A stretch of 31,142 nucleotides of DNA, taken from contig JBLHXN010000031.1 of NCBI GenBank assembly GCA_047630355.1, forward strand, positions 1 through 31,142. The letters are read 5' to 3'. Below, piece by piece: positions 23,800 through 31,142 of this stretch. This DNA is from JANQUM01 sp047630355. Its GTDB lineage: Bacteria; Bacteroidota; Bacteroidia; Cytophagales; Spirosomataceae. Below the pieces are notes generated by a model that saw nothing but the letters and a program-made list of their open reading frames with translations, had not been told where the DNA came from and did no database searches. Numbering within the stretch: the first letter of the stretch is position 1; every line of letters starts with the position of its first letter. Position numbers and translations under genes: made by a program.

Positions 23800-23944
23800 C
23801 CTTTCTCGCTACTAAATCCACACAACTTTATTCTTAAATTTCTTATAGAAAATATATTTTTAATGCTATATGTCACGCATCAAAAATACACGATTTAATG
23901 AGAAATCAAAAATAAAGTCGTTTATATTATATTGAAAATTACTT

Positions 23945-26251
23945 TTAAAAAGTAAACCGGCTGCTTAAAGTGAAGTTTCTACCCGTGTCATCTGCAAAAT
24001 ACCGGAGGCGGTTTAGATAGTCACGATAGCTTATATTCAACAGGTTGGCGGCTTTCAAACCAAAAGAAATATAGTACTTTTTAATTTCGATGGTTGTATC
24101 GAAACGAAGGTTTAACAAGGTATACGCGTCAGGTGAAAGAACAAAGTCCTGACTTGCCAATAGATTTGATTGCTGGGCAGTATGACTTACCTCAACTTCA
24201 ATCGTATTATTTTTAGCAACTCCGATGTTCTTGAAACTAACTTGTAACGCCGAAGAGAAATTGAGCGGAGGAATGTTTATCAACGGAACGTCATCGGTCA
24301 AATTTTTGCCGTGTACAAAAGTCAGCTTGTTTATCAACTTGATTTTATCGGTGGGTTCAATCGAAACCAACGCGTCAATTCCCAATAAAAGGGCATCTGC
24401 CTGTTCAAACCTGAAGTACGGAAATGCTCCGCGTATCGTGAGCAAGAATTCCCGTTGCGGCTGCAAGTAGATAAAGTTGTCAATCAATTGAGCGTACGGC
24501 GTAATTTCAAAAAGAAGGAAATCATCTTTGTGATAATTTGCCGTAATCAACGCTTTGATAGATTTCTCCGGTTTGAGATCGGCGTTGCCTTCCTCAATAC
24601 TACTCACTCCCTGATGCAAACCAAAACTGTATAACTCGTTTACTTCGGGTGGTCGCATTGCTAGTCCAACGTTTCCGTTGAGAATAAGATGGTTCGGTAA
24701 AGTCAGTTGACTACCCGCCGAAACGCTGAAGAAAGTAAAGTTTTGATTAATTCGTTTGATGGTTCGGGGAACGGTTCGGGTGATTTGAGCAACGTTTAAC
24801 TGTTTGTTTTCTGCCCGGAAACCAAATTCATGAAACCAGCGGTTATTTTTGACATTCAGGATTCCAAAAAGAGAAGTCTGGTAAGCCAAATAATCGGGAA
24901 TAAGCGGTGAAATTCCTGTTTCGGGGATATTGGCATTGTCGGTGATGGTTTGTTGAATGCCTGTAATCAACGTTTTGTTTTCCGATAAATCATTGATATA
25001 CTTTCCTTCAAAGAAGTGGCTCCACTGATTCAGACTCAAAACTGGCTTCTCCGAACGGTCGCCCCGACGAGCATCAAATTCCCGTCGGTTGTTGAGTTGT
25101 CCGCCGTAAACGAATCGCAGTGTTTGCGTCGGAGAAAGTACGCCGTTGAGTTCAAGTTTTAGTAAATTATGGCTTACTCGTTGCTTTGGAACGTCGATAC
25201 TGTAACTAAACCCTGTCTCAGTGAAAAAGGGAATTTCACGATTAAAGGCAGTTTCCAGATCTGTCAAATTTCCGATTTGCGAACCTTTCAGTATGCCAAT
25301 TTCGGTATTGAACGTAGCGTAATTTAACGTCGAAGACCATTTATCGTTTAACTTCTTATCCGCCCGAAACGAAAAATTGGCTTCTTTCCGGCCTGTATTT
25401 GTTAAAAAGTACGTGGGCGTTTTTGAGTCGCCTTGCATTTTAACGGTTCCGTTCATTCGCCACCGAAACCACTTTCCCGCTTTTTCAACTTTAGCGTTTA
25501 GCGTATTTCCCCGTCCGTTTGAATTGTATAAATAATTTACGCTTCCGTGCAAGTGTGGTTCGTCTTCCACGGGCGAGCCTTCTACCATTACCACGCCGCC
25601 GAGCGTACTTCCGGCGTACGCTAACGCATTTACGCCTTTGATGACGGATAAATGATCAGCAGAAAAAGCGTCGATTTCTGGAGCGTGATCGCTACCCCAT
25701 TGTTGCCCTGATTGGGCAATCCCGTTATTGAGAATACTTATTCTGTTTCCGAAAAGTCCGTGAATGACTGGTTTGGAGATTCCCGAACCGTTTTTTAGCG
25801 TAGAAACTCCCGTTAGTTCACTTAAAATATCGGCAAGGTTCTGATTGCCGTTTCGGACAATTTCGACTTTACCCAACGACGAACTTACCTGCGTTGACTT
25901 TTCGTTGGATGAACCGTGAACCTGCACTTCATTTAAAAGCTCAGCGTGGTGATGCAGTAGGAAATTCTTGACTTCATTCTCTTGCAGGTCAATAAAAAAA
26001 CGTTCGGGTTCGCACGATGCGTGCGTCACCCGAACGTGAACTTCTTTTTGACAAATGTCTTGAATTTTATAATTCCCGGCATCATCTGCCAATACTCCCT
26101 GTTGTGTTTCTTCGAGGTAGATTCCGGCGAAAGCCAGCGGCGAACCCGTGAGTTCATCGGTTATTGTTCCTGAAATAGAATACGGACAATTTTGGGCAAT
26201 CAGATTTCCCGATAAAAAAAACAGAAAAAGGAATTTATTGAATAATGACAT
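23945..26251 (-). CDS. TonB-dependent outer-membrane receptor, ZnuD-like (probable zinc/metal uptake)
   Basis: A 768-residue receptor from ATG 26251, chosen over the frame's 26302 because it starts directly with a signal peptide (MSLFNKFLFLFFLSG, cleavage near LIAQ). A carboxypeptidase-regulatory-like domain (about 20-105, YSISGTITDELTGSPLAFAG) precedes the plug (about 115-225) and a beta barrel ending in SSRFTF. The plug segment GQQWGSDHAPEIDAFSADHL and later YAGSTLGGVVMVEGSP resemble ZnuD zinc receptors as I recall them. His-rich patches (LLHHHAELL, DEPHLHG) also suit zinc. It overlaps the upstream lipoprotein gene by 17 bp, and the operon promoter carries paired Fur-type palindromes. Zinc is inferred, not shown; copper or another metal is possible. 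Confidence 0.85.
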   Translation of the reverse strand: MSLFNKFLFLFFLSGNLIAQNCPYSISGTITDELTGSPLAFAGIYLEETQQGVLADDAGNYKIQDICQKEVHVRVTHASCEPERFFIDLQENEVKNFLLHHHAELLNEVQVHGSSNEKSTQVSSSLGKVEIVRNGNQNLADILSELTGVSTLKNGSGISKPVIHGLFGNRISILNNGIAQSGQQWGSDHAPEIDAFSADHLSVIKGVNALAYAGSTLGGVVMVEGSPVEDEPHLHGSVNYLYNSNGRGNTLNAKVEKAGKWFRWRMNGTVKMQGDSKTPTYFLTNTGRKEANFSFRADKKLNDKWSSTLNYATFNTEIGILKGSQIGNLTDLETAFNREIPFFTETGFSYSIDVPKQRVSHNLLKLELNGVLSPTQTLRFVYGGQLNNRREFDARRGDRSEKPVLSLNQWSHFFEGKYINDLSENKTLITGIQQTITDNANIPETGISPLIPDYLAYQTSLFGILNVKNNRWFHEFGFRAENKQLNVAQITRTVPRTIKRINQNFTFFSVSAGSQLTLPNHLILNGNVGLAMRPPEVNELYSFGLHQGVSSIEEGNADLKPEKSIKALITANYHKDDFLLFEITPYAQLIDNFIYLQPQREFLLTIRGAFPYFRFEQADALLLGIDALVSIEPTDKIKLINKLTFVHGKNLTDDVPLINIPPLNFSSALQVSFKNIGVAKNNTIEVEVSHTAQQSNLLASQDFVLSPDAYTLLNLRFDTTIEIKKYYISFGLKAANLLNISYRDYLNRLRYFADDTGRNFTLSSRFTF

Positions 26252-26777
26252 CAAAAACGACGTTAATATCGGTTTCTCCGCCGGCGTTTGCAATGTTGCC
26301 ATCTGCTACGCCCATGGCAGATTTATTGGGTTCGTGCTTCAAAGTTATGGATAATTTACCGCTTGAAGCCGCTCCGGTCACAACCTTTGTTTCTAATCCT
26401 ACAGGAAGGTTGTTGACATCAGCATCGTCATAGCTTACGGTCATATTCGCCTGCGTTGTTTCAAAGAAAAACTGGTGTTCGTTTCCTTCTTCTTCAACCT
26501 CGGTCGTGATATTCTCGATCGGAGATACCGACTCGTTCAGTAATGTAATACTTCCGCTGTACGTGGTATTCGGTTTTAAAACCATACTGTTTACCGTTGG
26601 GGCATTTCCGCCGTCGCCATCAAGGTCTTGGAATTTGCCTTCAACGATGGTTCCATCAGAAGCTGTTAGTTTGTAAGTTAACGTGGTGATCAACTCTTCT
26701 TCGTTCTCAATAACTGGGTCATCTTTCTCGCATGAGATTAGGAATAGGAATGCAAAAGCAACTAAATAATTTTTCAT
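26235..26777 (-). CDS. Lipoprotein partner of the TonB receptor ('type 1 periplasmic binding fold' group)
   Basis: A 180-residue lipoprotein starting at ATG 26777 (the longer frame to 26906 runs through the operator region and is rejected). The signal is MKNYLVAFAFLFLISC with lipidated C16. The mature part reads as a beta-sandwich: LITTLTYKLTASDGTIVEG, DLDGDGGNAP, NTTYSGSITLLNES, SSGKLSITLKHEPNK, and a final INVVFDVIIQ. Bacteroidota homologues carry the label 'type 1 periplasmic binding fold superfamily protein' and occur next to TonB receptors; the role is not established. It overlaps the receptor gene by 17 bp. A paralogue broken by one stop lies at 27976-28530. I suggest it is a surface or periplasmic metal-binding helper of the receptor. 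Confidence 0.78.
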   Translation of the reverse strand: MKNYLVAFAFLFLISCEKDDPVIENEEELITTLTYKLTASDGTIVEGKFQDLDGDGGNAPTVNSMVLKPNTTYSGSITLLNESVSPIENITTEVEEEGNEHQFFFETTQANMTVSYDDADVNNLPVGLETKVVTGAASSGKLSITLKHEPNKSAMGVADGNIANAGGETDINVVFDVIIQ

Positions 26778-26794
26778 TTTCTTTTTTTTATAAG

Positions 26795-26809
26795 TGCAAC
26801 AATGTTGCA
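26795..26809. promoter_or_regulatory. Operator-like palindrome, copy 1 (TGCAACAATGTTGCA)
   Basis: A perfect 15-bp palindrome with one central base. It overlaps the first bases of a near-consensus minus-strand -7 element (CATCTTTG, 26808-26815) and the likely transcript start of the lipoprotein-receptor operon. The layout TGCAA-N5-TTGCA resembles Fur-superfamily sites (for example the Nur box of Streptomyces). Confidence 0.75.
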
Positions 26810-26833
26810 AAGATGAGTAATGAAAATTGCAAA

Positions 26834-26848
26834 TGCAACAGTGTTGCA
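26834..26848. promoter_or_regulatory. Operator-like palindrome, copy 2 (TGCAACAGTGTTGCA)
   Basis: Second perfect copy, differing only at the central base and starting 39 bp from copy 1. It covers TTG at the -33 position (20 bp from the CATCTTTG element). Two operators over both promoter elements is a repressor arrangement. Confidence 0.75.
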
Positions 26849-26919
26849 GACATAAATTTTGAAACAAAATTGACTTAGCAATTATTATTGTTAACGTTAC
26901 AACCAATTATCGTTACACA

Positions 26920-27495
26920 ATGGCTTTGATACTACCACAACACCAGTTAGAAGAAATTCCCCAAATCATATTTGCAGAACTCCGGAAGGGTACGGTTCAA
27001 AAAAAACACCCATTCAGAAATGTGGTGTTTGGTACGGTAGCTGAAAAGCATCCGAAAAGTAGGTGGGTGGTATTCAGGAAACTGACTGAAAATCAGCGGT
27101 TTTTGATCTTCACCGATTCAAGAAGCGGTAAAGCTGCCGAGCTTAAAAAAAATAATAGTTGCAGTCTGCTGTTTTACAGCAACCGCCAAGGTTTACAAAT
27201 ACGTGTAGAAGGTGCAGTGGTGTTGCACTCTCAAGATGATTTAACAAAAAAGTACTGGTCTGGAGTGCAGGGAAACGGATTGAAAAGTTATACCACCGTG
27301 TTGCCTCCCGGTTCGACAATTGATAAAAAGGATGAAGGAAACCAATGGCTTGATGAACCCACAGACCGCTACTTTATGGTTATTGAGATCATGCCCAATT
27401 ATATTGATGTTTTACAGCTCGGAAGAGAATCCCACATCCGGGCGGAGTTTAACAGGGTTGGAGATGACTGGAAGGGGACGTTCATCGTTCCTTGA
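26920..27495 (+). CDS. Pyridoxamine 5'-phosphate oxidase-like FMN-binding protein
   Basis: A 191-residue split-barrel flavin protein. RNVVFGTVAEKHPKSRWVVF near 28-47 and FLIFTDSRSGKAAELKKN at about 61-78 correspond to the FMN phosphate-binding region of PNPOx-like proteins (Arg and Lys contacts), followed by CSLLFYSNRQGLQIRVEG. The C-terminal PNPOx dimerisation motif is not obvious, so it is more likely an FMN-dependent oxidase or reductase of unknown substrate than PdxH itself. It is divergent from the lipoprotein-receptor operon with 142 bp between the starts, so the operator pair could also affect it. No partner gene follows. Confidence 0.8.
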   Translation: MALILPQHQLEEIPQIIFAELRKGTVQKKHPFRNVVFGTVAEKHPKSRWVVFRKLTENQRFLIFTDSRSGKAAELKKNNSCSLLFYSNRQGLQIRVEGAVVLHSQDDLTKKYWSGVQGNGLKSYTTVLPPGSTIDKKDEGNQWLDEPTDRYFMVIEIMPNYIDVLQLGRESHIRAEFNRVGDDWKGTFIVP

Positions 27496-27674
27496 AAAGC
27501 GTAATCGTTTATAGAGAATCAGTAATAATAGTTAGTTCCAGTACAACTCGAAAAACACACATACGAATCGAAACGCCGCAGCAGCTACAAGCTTCGATAG
27601 CTAACTTAGATTCTAATTTTTCTGTACTACTCTTACCCTGCTCTACTACGGGAGGGTCAAAGACCCCACCGCAC

Positions 27675-27689
27675 GGGAACATTGTTGCA
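27675..27689. promoter_or_regulatory. Degenerate operator-like site (GGGAACATTGTTGCA)
   Basis: The right half TGTTGCA is identical to the 26795 and 26834 palindromes; the left half has two mismatches. No gene starts nearby, so it may be a relic. Confidence 0.3.
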
Positions 27690-27749
27690 AATAAAAAATA
27701 ATTACTTTTATTTTTCTAAGTCGTGAATAAATTTAAAACTAACCAATTG

Positions 27750-27800
27750 CAAATACCTAAACTGTACAAAAAAATATTTTTTGTACAGTTTAGGTATTTG
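27750..27800. repeat. 51-bp perfect inverted repeat (24-bp arms, 3-base loop)
   Basis: CAAATACCTAAACTGTACAA plus four more A residues (27750-27773) is perfectly complementary to 27777-27800, leaving only three loop bases. It lies in non-coding DNA between the FMN-binding gene and the broken lipoprotein paralogue. It is too AT-rich and not followed by a T tract, so a classic terminator is unlikely. A processed RNA, a protein-binding cruciform or a transposon relic are the options. Confidence 0.8.
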
Positions 27801-27975
27801 TTAACTAAGCAAATTGAATTGTGGCGATTATACATAATTATAATCTCGCTAAAGATACGTCAGGTATTAAAATTATTTAGGTTTAAACCAAATCTATTAA
27901 GTCATACTCAGAATACAAATCCGACATTAAATTACCTGAAATGATATTTCTGGTACAAGTGAAAGACAAAGGATT

Positions 27976-28530
27976 TTATTTAATATCAACTTCAAAAACA
28001 ACGTTACTATCGGTTGCTCCATCGGTATTGGTAATATTGCCCTCAGCAACACCCGGAGCATTCTTTTTTGGTTTTTGTTGCAAAGTTATTGACAATTTTC
28101 CGGTCGAAGCAGTCGAGGTAACGATATCCGTCGTCAAGCCTATCGGATCTCCATTCTTGTCCTTATCATCGTAAGTTACTTTCATATTTAATTGTCCTGT
28201 GTCAAAGAAAGTGTGATACTCATCTCCTGCTCTACGTACCTCTTCAGATACATCAACGATTCTTTGGCTCTCTGTCGGCGTTTAATCCAGGAGGAATAAT
28301 ATACCTTTATAAGTCGTATTGGCTTTCAAATCACCAACTGAGATTTCGGGTGGATTCCCGCCACTACCATCTCTATCTTGATAGTTCATTTGCACGGTCG
28401 AGCCATCTTCCGCTCTGAAATTATAAATTAGTGTAGTAACTATTTTTGGCTCGTTTTCTGTAACCGGGTCGGCTTTTTCACAGGAAAATAATGTAAGAGT
28501 AAACGCTATCAGATAACTTTTTATTTTCAC
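27976..28530 (-). pseudogene. Paralogue of the receptor-associated lipoprotein, split by one in-frame TAA
   Basis: From ATG 28530 the frame gives a lipoprotein signal (MKIKSYLIAFTLTLFSC, lipidated C17), then IVTTLIYNFRAEDGSTV, DRDGSGGNPP and NTTYKGILFLLD, where TAA stands at 28282-28284. The same frame continues without shift as TPTESQRIVDVSEEV, HTFFDTGQLN, then ASTGKLSITLQQKP and a normal end VVFEVDIK at 27976. It is colinear with the intact paralogue at 26235-26777, where the position of the stop is Glu (LLNES), so GAA to TAA is the simplest cause. No TonB receptor follows it. A recent nonsense mutation, readthrough or a base error are all compatible. Confidence 0.85.
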
Positions 28531-28579
28531 ATTTTAATGATTGTTACAATGCCATTAAGTAGTGAATTAACAATACGTT

Positions 28580-28594
28580 TGTAATATTGTTGCA
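28580..28594. promoter_or_regulatory. Degenerate operator-like site upstream of the broken lipoprotein paralogue
   Basis: TGTAATATTGTTGCA keeps a perfect right half of the palindrome; the left half has two C-to-T changes. A separate small palindrome ATTGT-T-ACAAT lies at 28540-28550, next to the start codon. Position relative to the gene resembles that of the intact operon. Confidence 0.45.
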
Positions 28595-28601
28595 TGAAAT
28601 A

Positions 28602-30218
28602 TTATACTTGCAGCACACCTACGTTATAACGCTCCGTAATTGGGGAATGATTGGCAGCTTCAATTCCCATTGAAATTACTTTTCGGGTTTCTCGTGGATC
28701 AATTACTCCATCTACCCAAAGTCGGGCGGCGGCGTAGTAAGGGCTGAGTTCGCGTTTGTATTTATCAGTGATTTCTTTTACGTAAGCATTTTTGTCGTCG
28801 TCGGTCATTTCTGTTCCTTTACGTTTCATAATGCTTTCCTGGACCTGAAGCATTGTTTTGGAAGCTGCCGCTCCGCTCATAACCGCCATTTGAGCCGTTG
28901 GCCAACTGTAAATCAGGCGGGGATCGTAAGCTTTTCCGCACATGGCGTAATTTCCGGCTCCGTAAGAATTTCCCACGATAAACGTAAATTTCGGAACAAC
29001 AGAATTTGCCATTGCGTTGACCATTTTTGCTCCGTCTTTGATAATACCGCCTTGTTCGCTGCGGCTTCCAACCATAAATCCGTTTACGTCCTGTAAAAAT
29101 ATCAACGGAATTTTCTGTTGATTACAGTTCATTATAAAGCGGGCGGCTTTATCCGCAGAATCGGAGTAGATTACACCACCCATTTGCATTTCTTTTTTCT
29201 TGGTTTTGACGATCAATCGTTGATTCGCCACAATTCCGACCGCCCAGCCGTCAACTCTTCCCAAGCCGCAAATAATTGTTTTACCGTAGAGTTCTTTGTA
29301 TTCTTCAAATGAGTTTTCATCAACTAAACAGTCGATGAGTTCTTTCATGTCGTAAGGTTTGTTTCGGTCAATCGGTAAAACGTTGAAAATATCGTCAGCA
29401 GGTTTTGCGGAAGCAATCGCCTCTTTTTTGTTGAATCCGGCGGTTGGCTCGTGTCCCATTTTATCTACCACATTTCTGATGGCATCTAAACAGCTTTTAT
29501 CGTCGGGGTATTTGTTATCCGTGACGCCCGAAATTTCGCAATGCGTTTCGGCTCCGCCTAATGTCTGACTGTCAACCTCTTCTCCGATAGACGATTTTAC
29601 CAAAAAAGAACCCGCCAGAAATACGGTTCCCGTTCCTTCCACAATAAAAGCGTAATCTGACATAATGGGTAAATAAGCCCCTCCAGCAACGCAACTGCCC
29701 ATTATTGCGGATAATTGCGGAATGCCTGTGGAAGACATCTTTGCATTGTTTCGGAATATTCTTCCGAAGTGTTCTTTATCAGGAAAAACTTCGTCTTGTC
29801 TTGGTAAAAAAGCTCCGGCGGAATCAACAAGGTATATAATAGGTAATCGGTTTTCCATCGCGATTTCCTGACAACGTAGCGTTTTCTTAGCCGTAATGGG
29901 CAAATGAGCACCTGCTTTCACGGTAGCATCGTGGGCAACAACGATGCACAACCTGTCAGCAACGTAACCCATCACTCCAACAACGCCGCCGTTCGGGCAC
30001 CCGCCGATGTCTTCGTACATATTATCTCCGGCAAATTTCCCAATTTCGATAAAGTCGCGTTCTTGGTCGAGTAGATAACTGATCCGCTCCCAAGCAGTGA
30101 GTTTGTTTTTTCTGTGTTGACTGTCAATTTTCTTCTGACCGCCTCCCAATCGGATTTCCTGATTTTTGGTGGCTAATTTTTCTAATAAGTCGTCGTGCGT
30201 GCTAGTAGTGTGTGGCAT
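28602..30218 (-). CDS. Acyl-CoA carboxylase beta subunit, methylcrotonoyl-CoA carboxylase type
   Basis: Biotin-dependent carboxyltransferase subunit of 538 residues with two crotonase-fold halves. It transfers carboxyl from carboxybiotin to an acyl-CoA. The N-terminus has GGGQKKIDSQHRKNKLTAWE (about 25-44), and FIEIGKFAGDNMYEDIGGCP with ATVKAGAHLPITAKKTLRCQ favours methylcrotonoyl-CoA carboxylase over propionyl-CoA carboxylase. Later, GSCVAGGAYLPIMSD and GNSYGAGNYAMCGKAYDPRL mark the two oxyanion regions. Length and motifs are complete. It is divergent from an acyl-CoA dehydrogenase gene, a usual pairing in leucine and branched-chain acyl-CoA breakdown. The biotin-carrying alpha subunit is not in the window. 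Confidence 0.9.
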   Translation of the reverse strand: MPHTTSTHDDLLEKLATKNQEIRLGGGQKKIDSQHRKNKLTAWERISYLLDQERDFIEIGKFAGDNMYEDIGGCPNGGVVGVMGYVADRLCIVVAHDATVKAGAHLPITAKKTLRCQEIAMENRLPIIYLVDSAGAFLPRQDEVFPDKEHFGRIFRNNAKMSSTGIPQLSAIMGSCVAGGAYLPIMSDYAFIVEGTGTVFLAGSFLVKSSIGEEVDSQTLGGAETHCEISGVTDNKYPDDKSCLDAIRNVVDKMGHEPTAGFNKKEAIASAKPADDIFNVLPIDRNKPYDMKELIDCLVDENSFEEYKELYGKTIICGLGRVDGWAVGIVANQRLIVKTKKKEMQMGGVIYSDSADKAARFIMNCNQQKIPLIFLQDVNGFMVGSRSEQGGIIKDGAKMVNAMANSVVPKFTFIVGNSYGAGNYAMCGKAYDPRLIYSWPTAQMAVMSGAAASKTMLQVQESIMKRKGTEMTDDDKNAYVKEITDKYKRELSPYYAAARLWVDGVIDPRETRKVISMGIEAANHSPITERYNVGVLQV

Positions 30219-30265
30219 AGAATTTATATAATTTCTTCTAATAACAATATAACTGCAAACTTCGT

Positions 30266-30273
30266 TATATTTG
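30266..30273 (+). promoter_or_regulatory. -7 promoter element (TATATTTG) for acyl-CoA dehydrogenase
   Basis: TATATTTG matches TAnnTTTG 52 bp before ATG 30326; a -33 TTTG is not evident. Just downstream, TTGTC-AA-GACAA (30285-30296) is a small palindrome in the leader, a candidate regulator site. Confidence 0.45.
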
Positions 30274-30325
30274 TGTAAATATAGTTGTCAAGACAATTAA
30301 TTTTTGAAATCTTAAAATAAGCCTA

Positions 30326-31142
30326 ATGGTATCAGTGATAGAAAGCGAAGAAGAGCAATTAAAAATGATTCAGGAATCCACCCGTGACTTTGCTGAAACG
30401 TACATAAGACCGCACATAATGGAATGGGACGAAGCCCAAATTTTCCCGGTTGATTTATTCAAAAAGCTCGGTGAATACGGTTTGATGGGTGTTTTGGTAC
30501 CCGAAGAGTACGGCGGAGCGGGACTGGGTTACCAAGAATATATTACAATAATTGACGAAATATCGCAGGTTTGTGGTTCAATTGGACTTTCGGTTGCAGC
30601 TCACAATTCTCTATGTACTAATCACATATTGACCTTCGCAAACGAAGATCAGAAGAAATTCTATTTACCAAAACTTGCTTCAGGCGAGTGGATAGGAGCG
30701 TGGGGTTTGACAGAAACTAATACCGGATCTGACGCCGGGGGAATGGCAACCGTCGCAAAACAAGACGGCGACTATTTCGTGTTAAACGGTTCTAAGAACT
30801 TTATCACTCACGCTATCAGCGGAGACGTTGCGGTTGTAATTGCCCGGACGGGAGAGAAAGGAGATTCTCATGGAATGTCGGCGTTTATTATTGAAAAAGG
30901 AACGCCTGGTTTTACGTCTGGAAAAAAGGAAAATAAAATGGGAATGCGGGCTTCCGAAACAGCTTGCTTGTTTTTTGATAACTGTAGAATTCATAAAGAC
31001 CAGCTCGTTGGCGAAATCGGCGACGGCTTTGTGCAATCGCTTAAATTACTTGACGGCGGACGGATTTCCATTGCCGCACTTGCTCTCGGAATTGGACGAG
31101 GAGCCTATATTGCCGCTCTAAAATACGCTCAGGAACGCGAAC
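30326..31142 (+). CDS. Acyl-CoA dehydrogenase, N-terminal part (cut by window edge)
   Basis: FAD-dependent acyl-CoA dehydrogenase; the frame is open from ATG 30326 to the right edge, 272 codons. It reads MVSVIESEEEQLKMI..., then LGEYGLMGVLVPEEYGGAGL, the FAD-binding block WGLTETNTGSDAGGMAT, NGSKNFITHA, KMGMRASETACLFFDNCRI and LDGGRISIAALALGIGRGAY. These are the standard motifs of the family in the right order. The catalytic Glu region lies beyond the edge. Similarity is to short-chain and branched-chain types; with the divergent carboxylase gene, isovaleryl- or 2-methyl-branched acyl-CoA is a reasonable substrate (inference). Confidence 0.93.
   Translation, partial: MVSVIESEEEQLKMIQESTRDFAETYIRPHIMEWDEAQIFPVDLFKKLGEYGLMGVLVPEEYGGAGLGYQEYITIIDEISQVCGSIGLSVAAHNSLCTNHILTFANEDQKKFYLPKLASGEWIGAWGLTETNTGSDAGGMATVAKQDGDYFVLNGSKNFITHAISGDVAVVIARTGEKGDSHGMSAFIIEKGTPGFTSGKKENKMGMRASETACLFFDNCRIHKDQLVGEIGDGFVQSLKLLDGGRISIAALALGIGRGAYIAALKYAQERE

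Larger units (their letters stand above)
27496..27975. other. 480-bp non-coding region
   Basis: I find no credible gene. It contains a small hairpin GGGTC-AAA-GACCC (27654-27666 area), a degenerate operator-like site at 27675-27689, a 51-bp perfect hairpin at 27750-27800, and an imperfect hairpin around 27825-27850 (GCGATTATA/TATAATCTCGC). Composition becomes very AT-rich from about 27690. Confidence 0.55.

Noticed and set aside
23641..23898. Open frames on both strands over 23604-23898
   Set aside because: They run through tRNA-Leu and its terminator; no family resemblance.
26778..26906. Longer N-terminus of the receptor-associated lipoprotein from 26906
   Set aside because: It would translate through both operator palindromes and bury the lipoprotein signal.
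27492..27701. 69-residue open frame after the FMN-binding gene
   Set aside because: TTG start overlapping the previous stop, no motif, no codon pattern like the neighbours; the region holds hairpins instead.
1..31142. CRISPR array, rRNA, prophage or complete insertion sequence
   Set aside because: No regularly spaced direct repeats, rRNA sequence, phage structural genes or transposase were seen on either strand.

Overview
The window comes from a member of the Bacteroidota, probably the order Cytophagales. The basis is the recurring -7 promoter element TAnnTTTG (with TTTG or TTG about 20 bp upstream before the tRNA and rplU), lipoproteins with short lipoboxes, a TonB receptor paired with a small lipoprotein, and homologues typical of that phylum. 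Genus is not determined. Most of the window is ordinary chromosomal housekeeping and envelope genes; three stretches look accessory or decaying.

Layout. 1-1415 (minus): a phosphate permease cut by the window edge, and rlmN. 1521-7918 (plus): a retropepsin-like lipoprotein protease with PDZ domain, a membrane-anchored nuclease, a cation/proton antiporter translationally overlapping a methyltransferase, a second methyltransferase, a cluster of short palindromic repeats, and hemW, whose Fe-S motif lies upstream of any standard start codon. 7919-12000 (minus): an AT-rich redox module (Crp-type regulator, F420-type NADP oxidoreductase, SDR, NmrA-like protein, DoxX-like protein, truncated flavin monooxygenase) flanked by short repeats, probably acquired. 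12035-15523: a DUF2721 protein, rplU-rpmA, an S33 hydrolase lipoprotein, a predicted outer-membrane protein and nfu. 15595-22216 (minus): a lipoprotein, hchA plus nitroreductase, two pseudogenes (a Crp/Fnr regulator and an alpha/beta hydrolase), a VOC protein, a di-haem peroxidase lipoprotein, and a secreted protein usually labelled 'asparagine synthetase B'. 22322-23755 (plus): an orphan ABC permease and tRNA-Leu(CAA).

23945-28530 is the most interesting part. A ZnuD-like TonB receptor and an overlapping upstream lipoprotein form a minus-strand operon. Its promoter carries two copies of a 15-bp palindrome, TGCAACANTGTTGCA, placed over the -33 and -7 elements, which looks like a Fur/Zur-type operator pair. 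Further along lies a paralogue of the lipoprotein, split by a single in-frame stop and preceded by a degenerate copy of the palindrome. Between them are a plus-strand FMN-binding protein and 480 bp of non-coding DNA holding a 51-bp perfect hairpin. My inference is a metal (most likely zinc) uptake locus with a decayed duplicate.

28602-31142: divergent acyl-CoA carboxylase beta subunit and acyl-CoA dehydrogenase genes, consistent with branched-chain acyl-CoA (leucine) catabolism.

All assignments were made by reading translated sequence and recalled family motifs; no database search was run.
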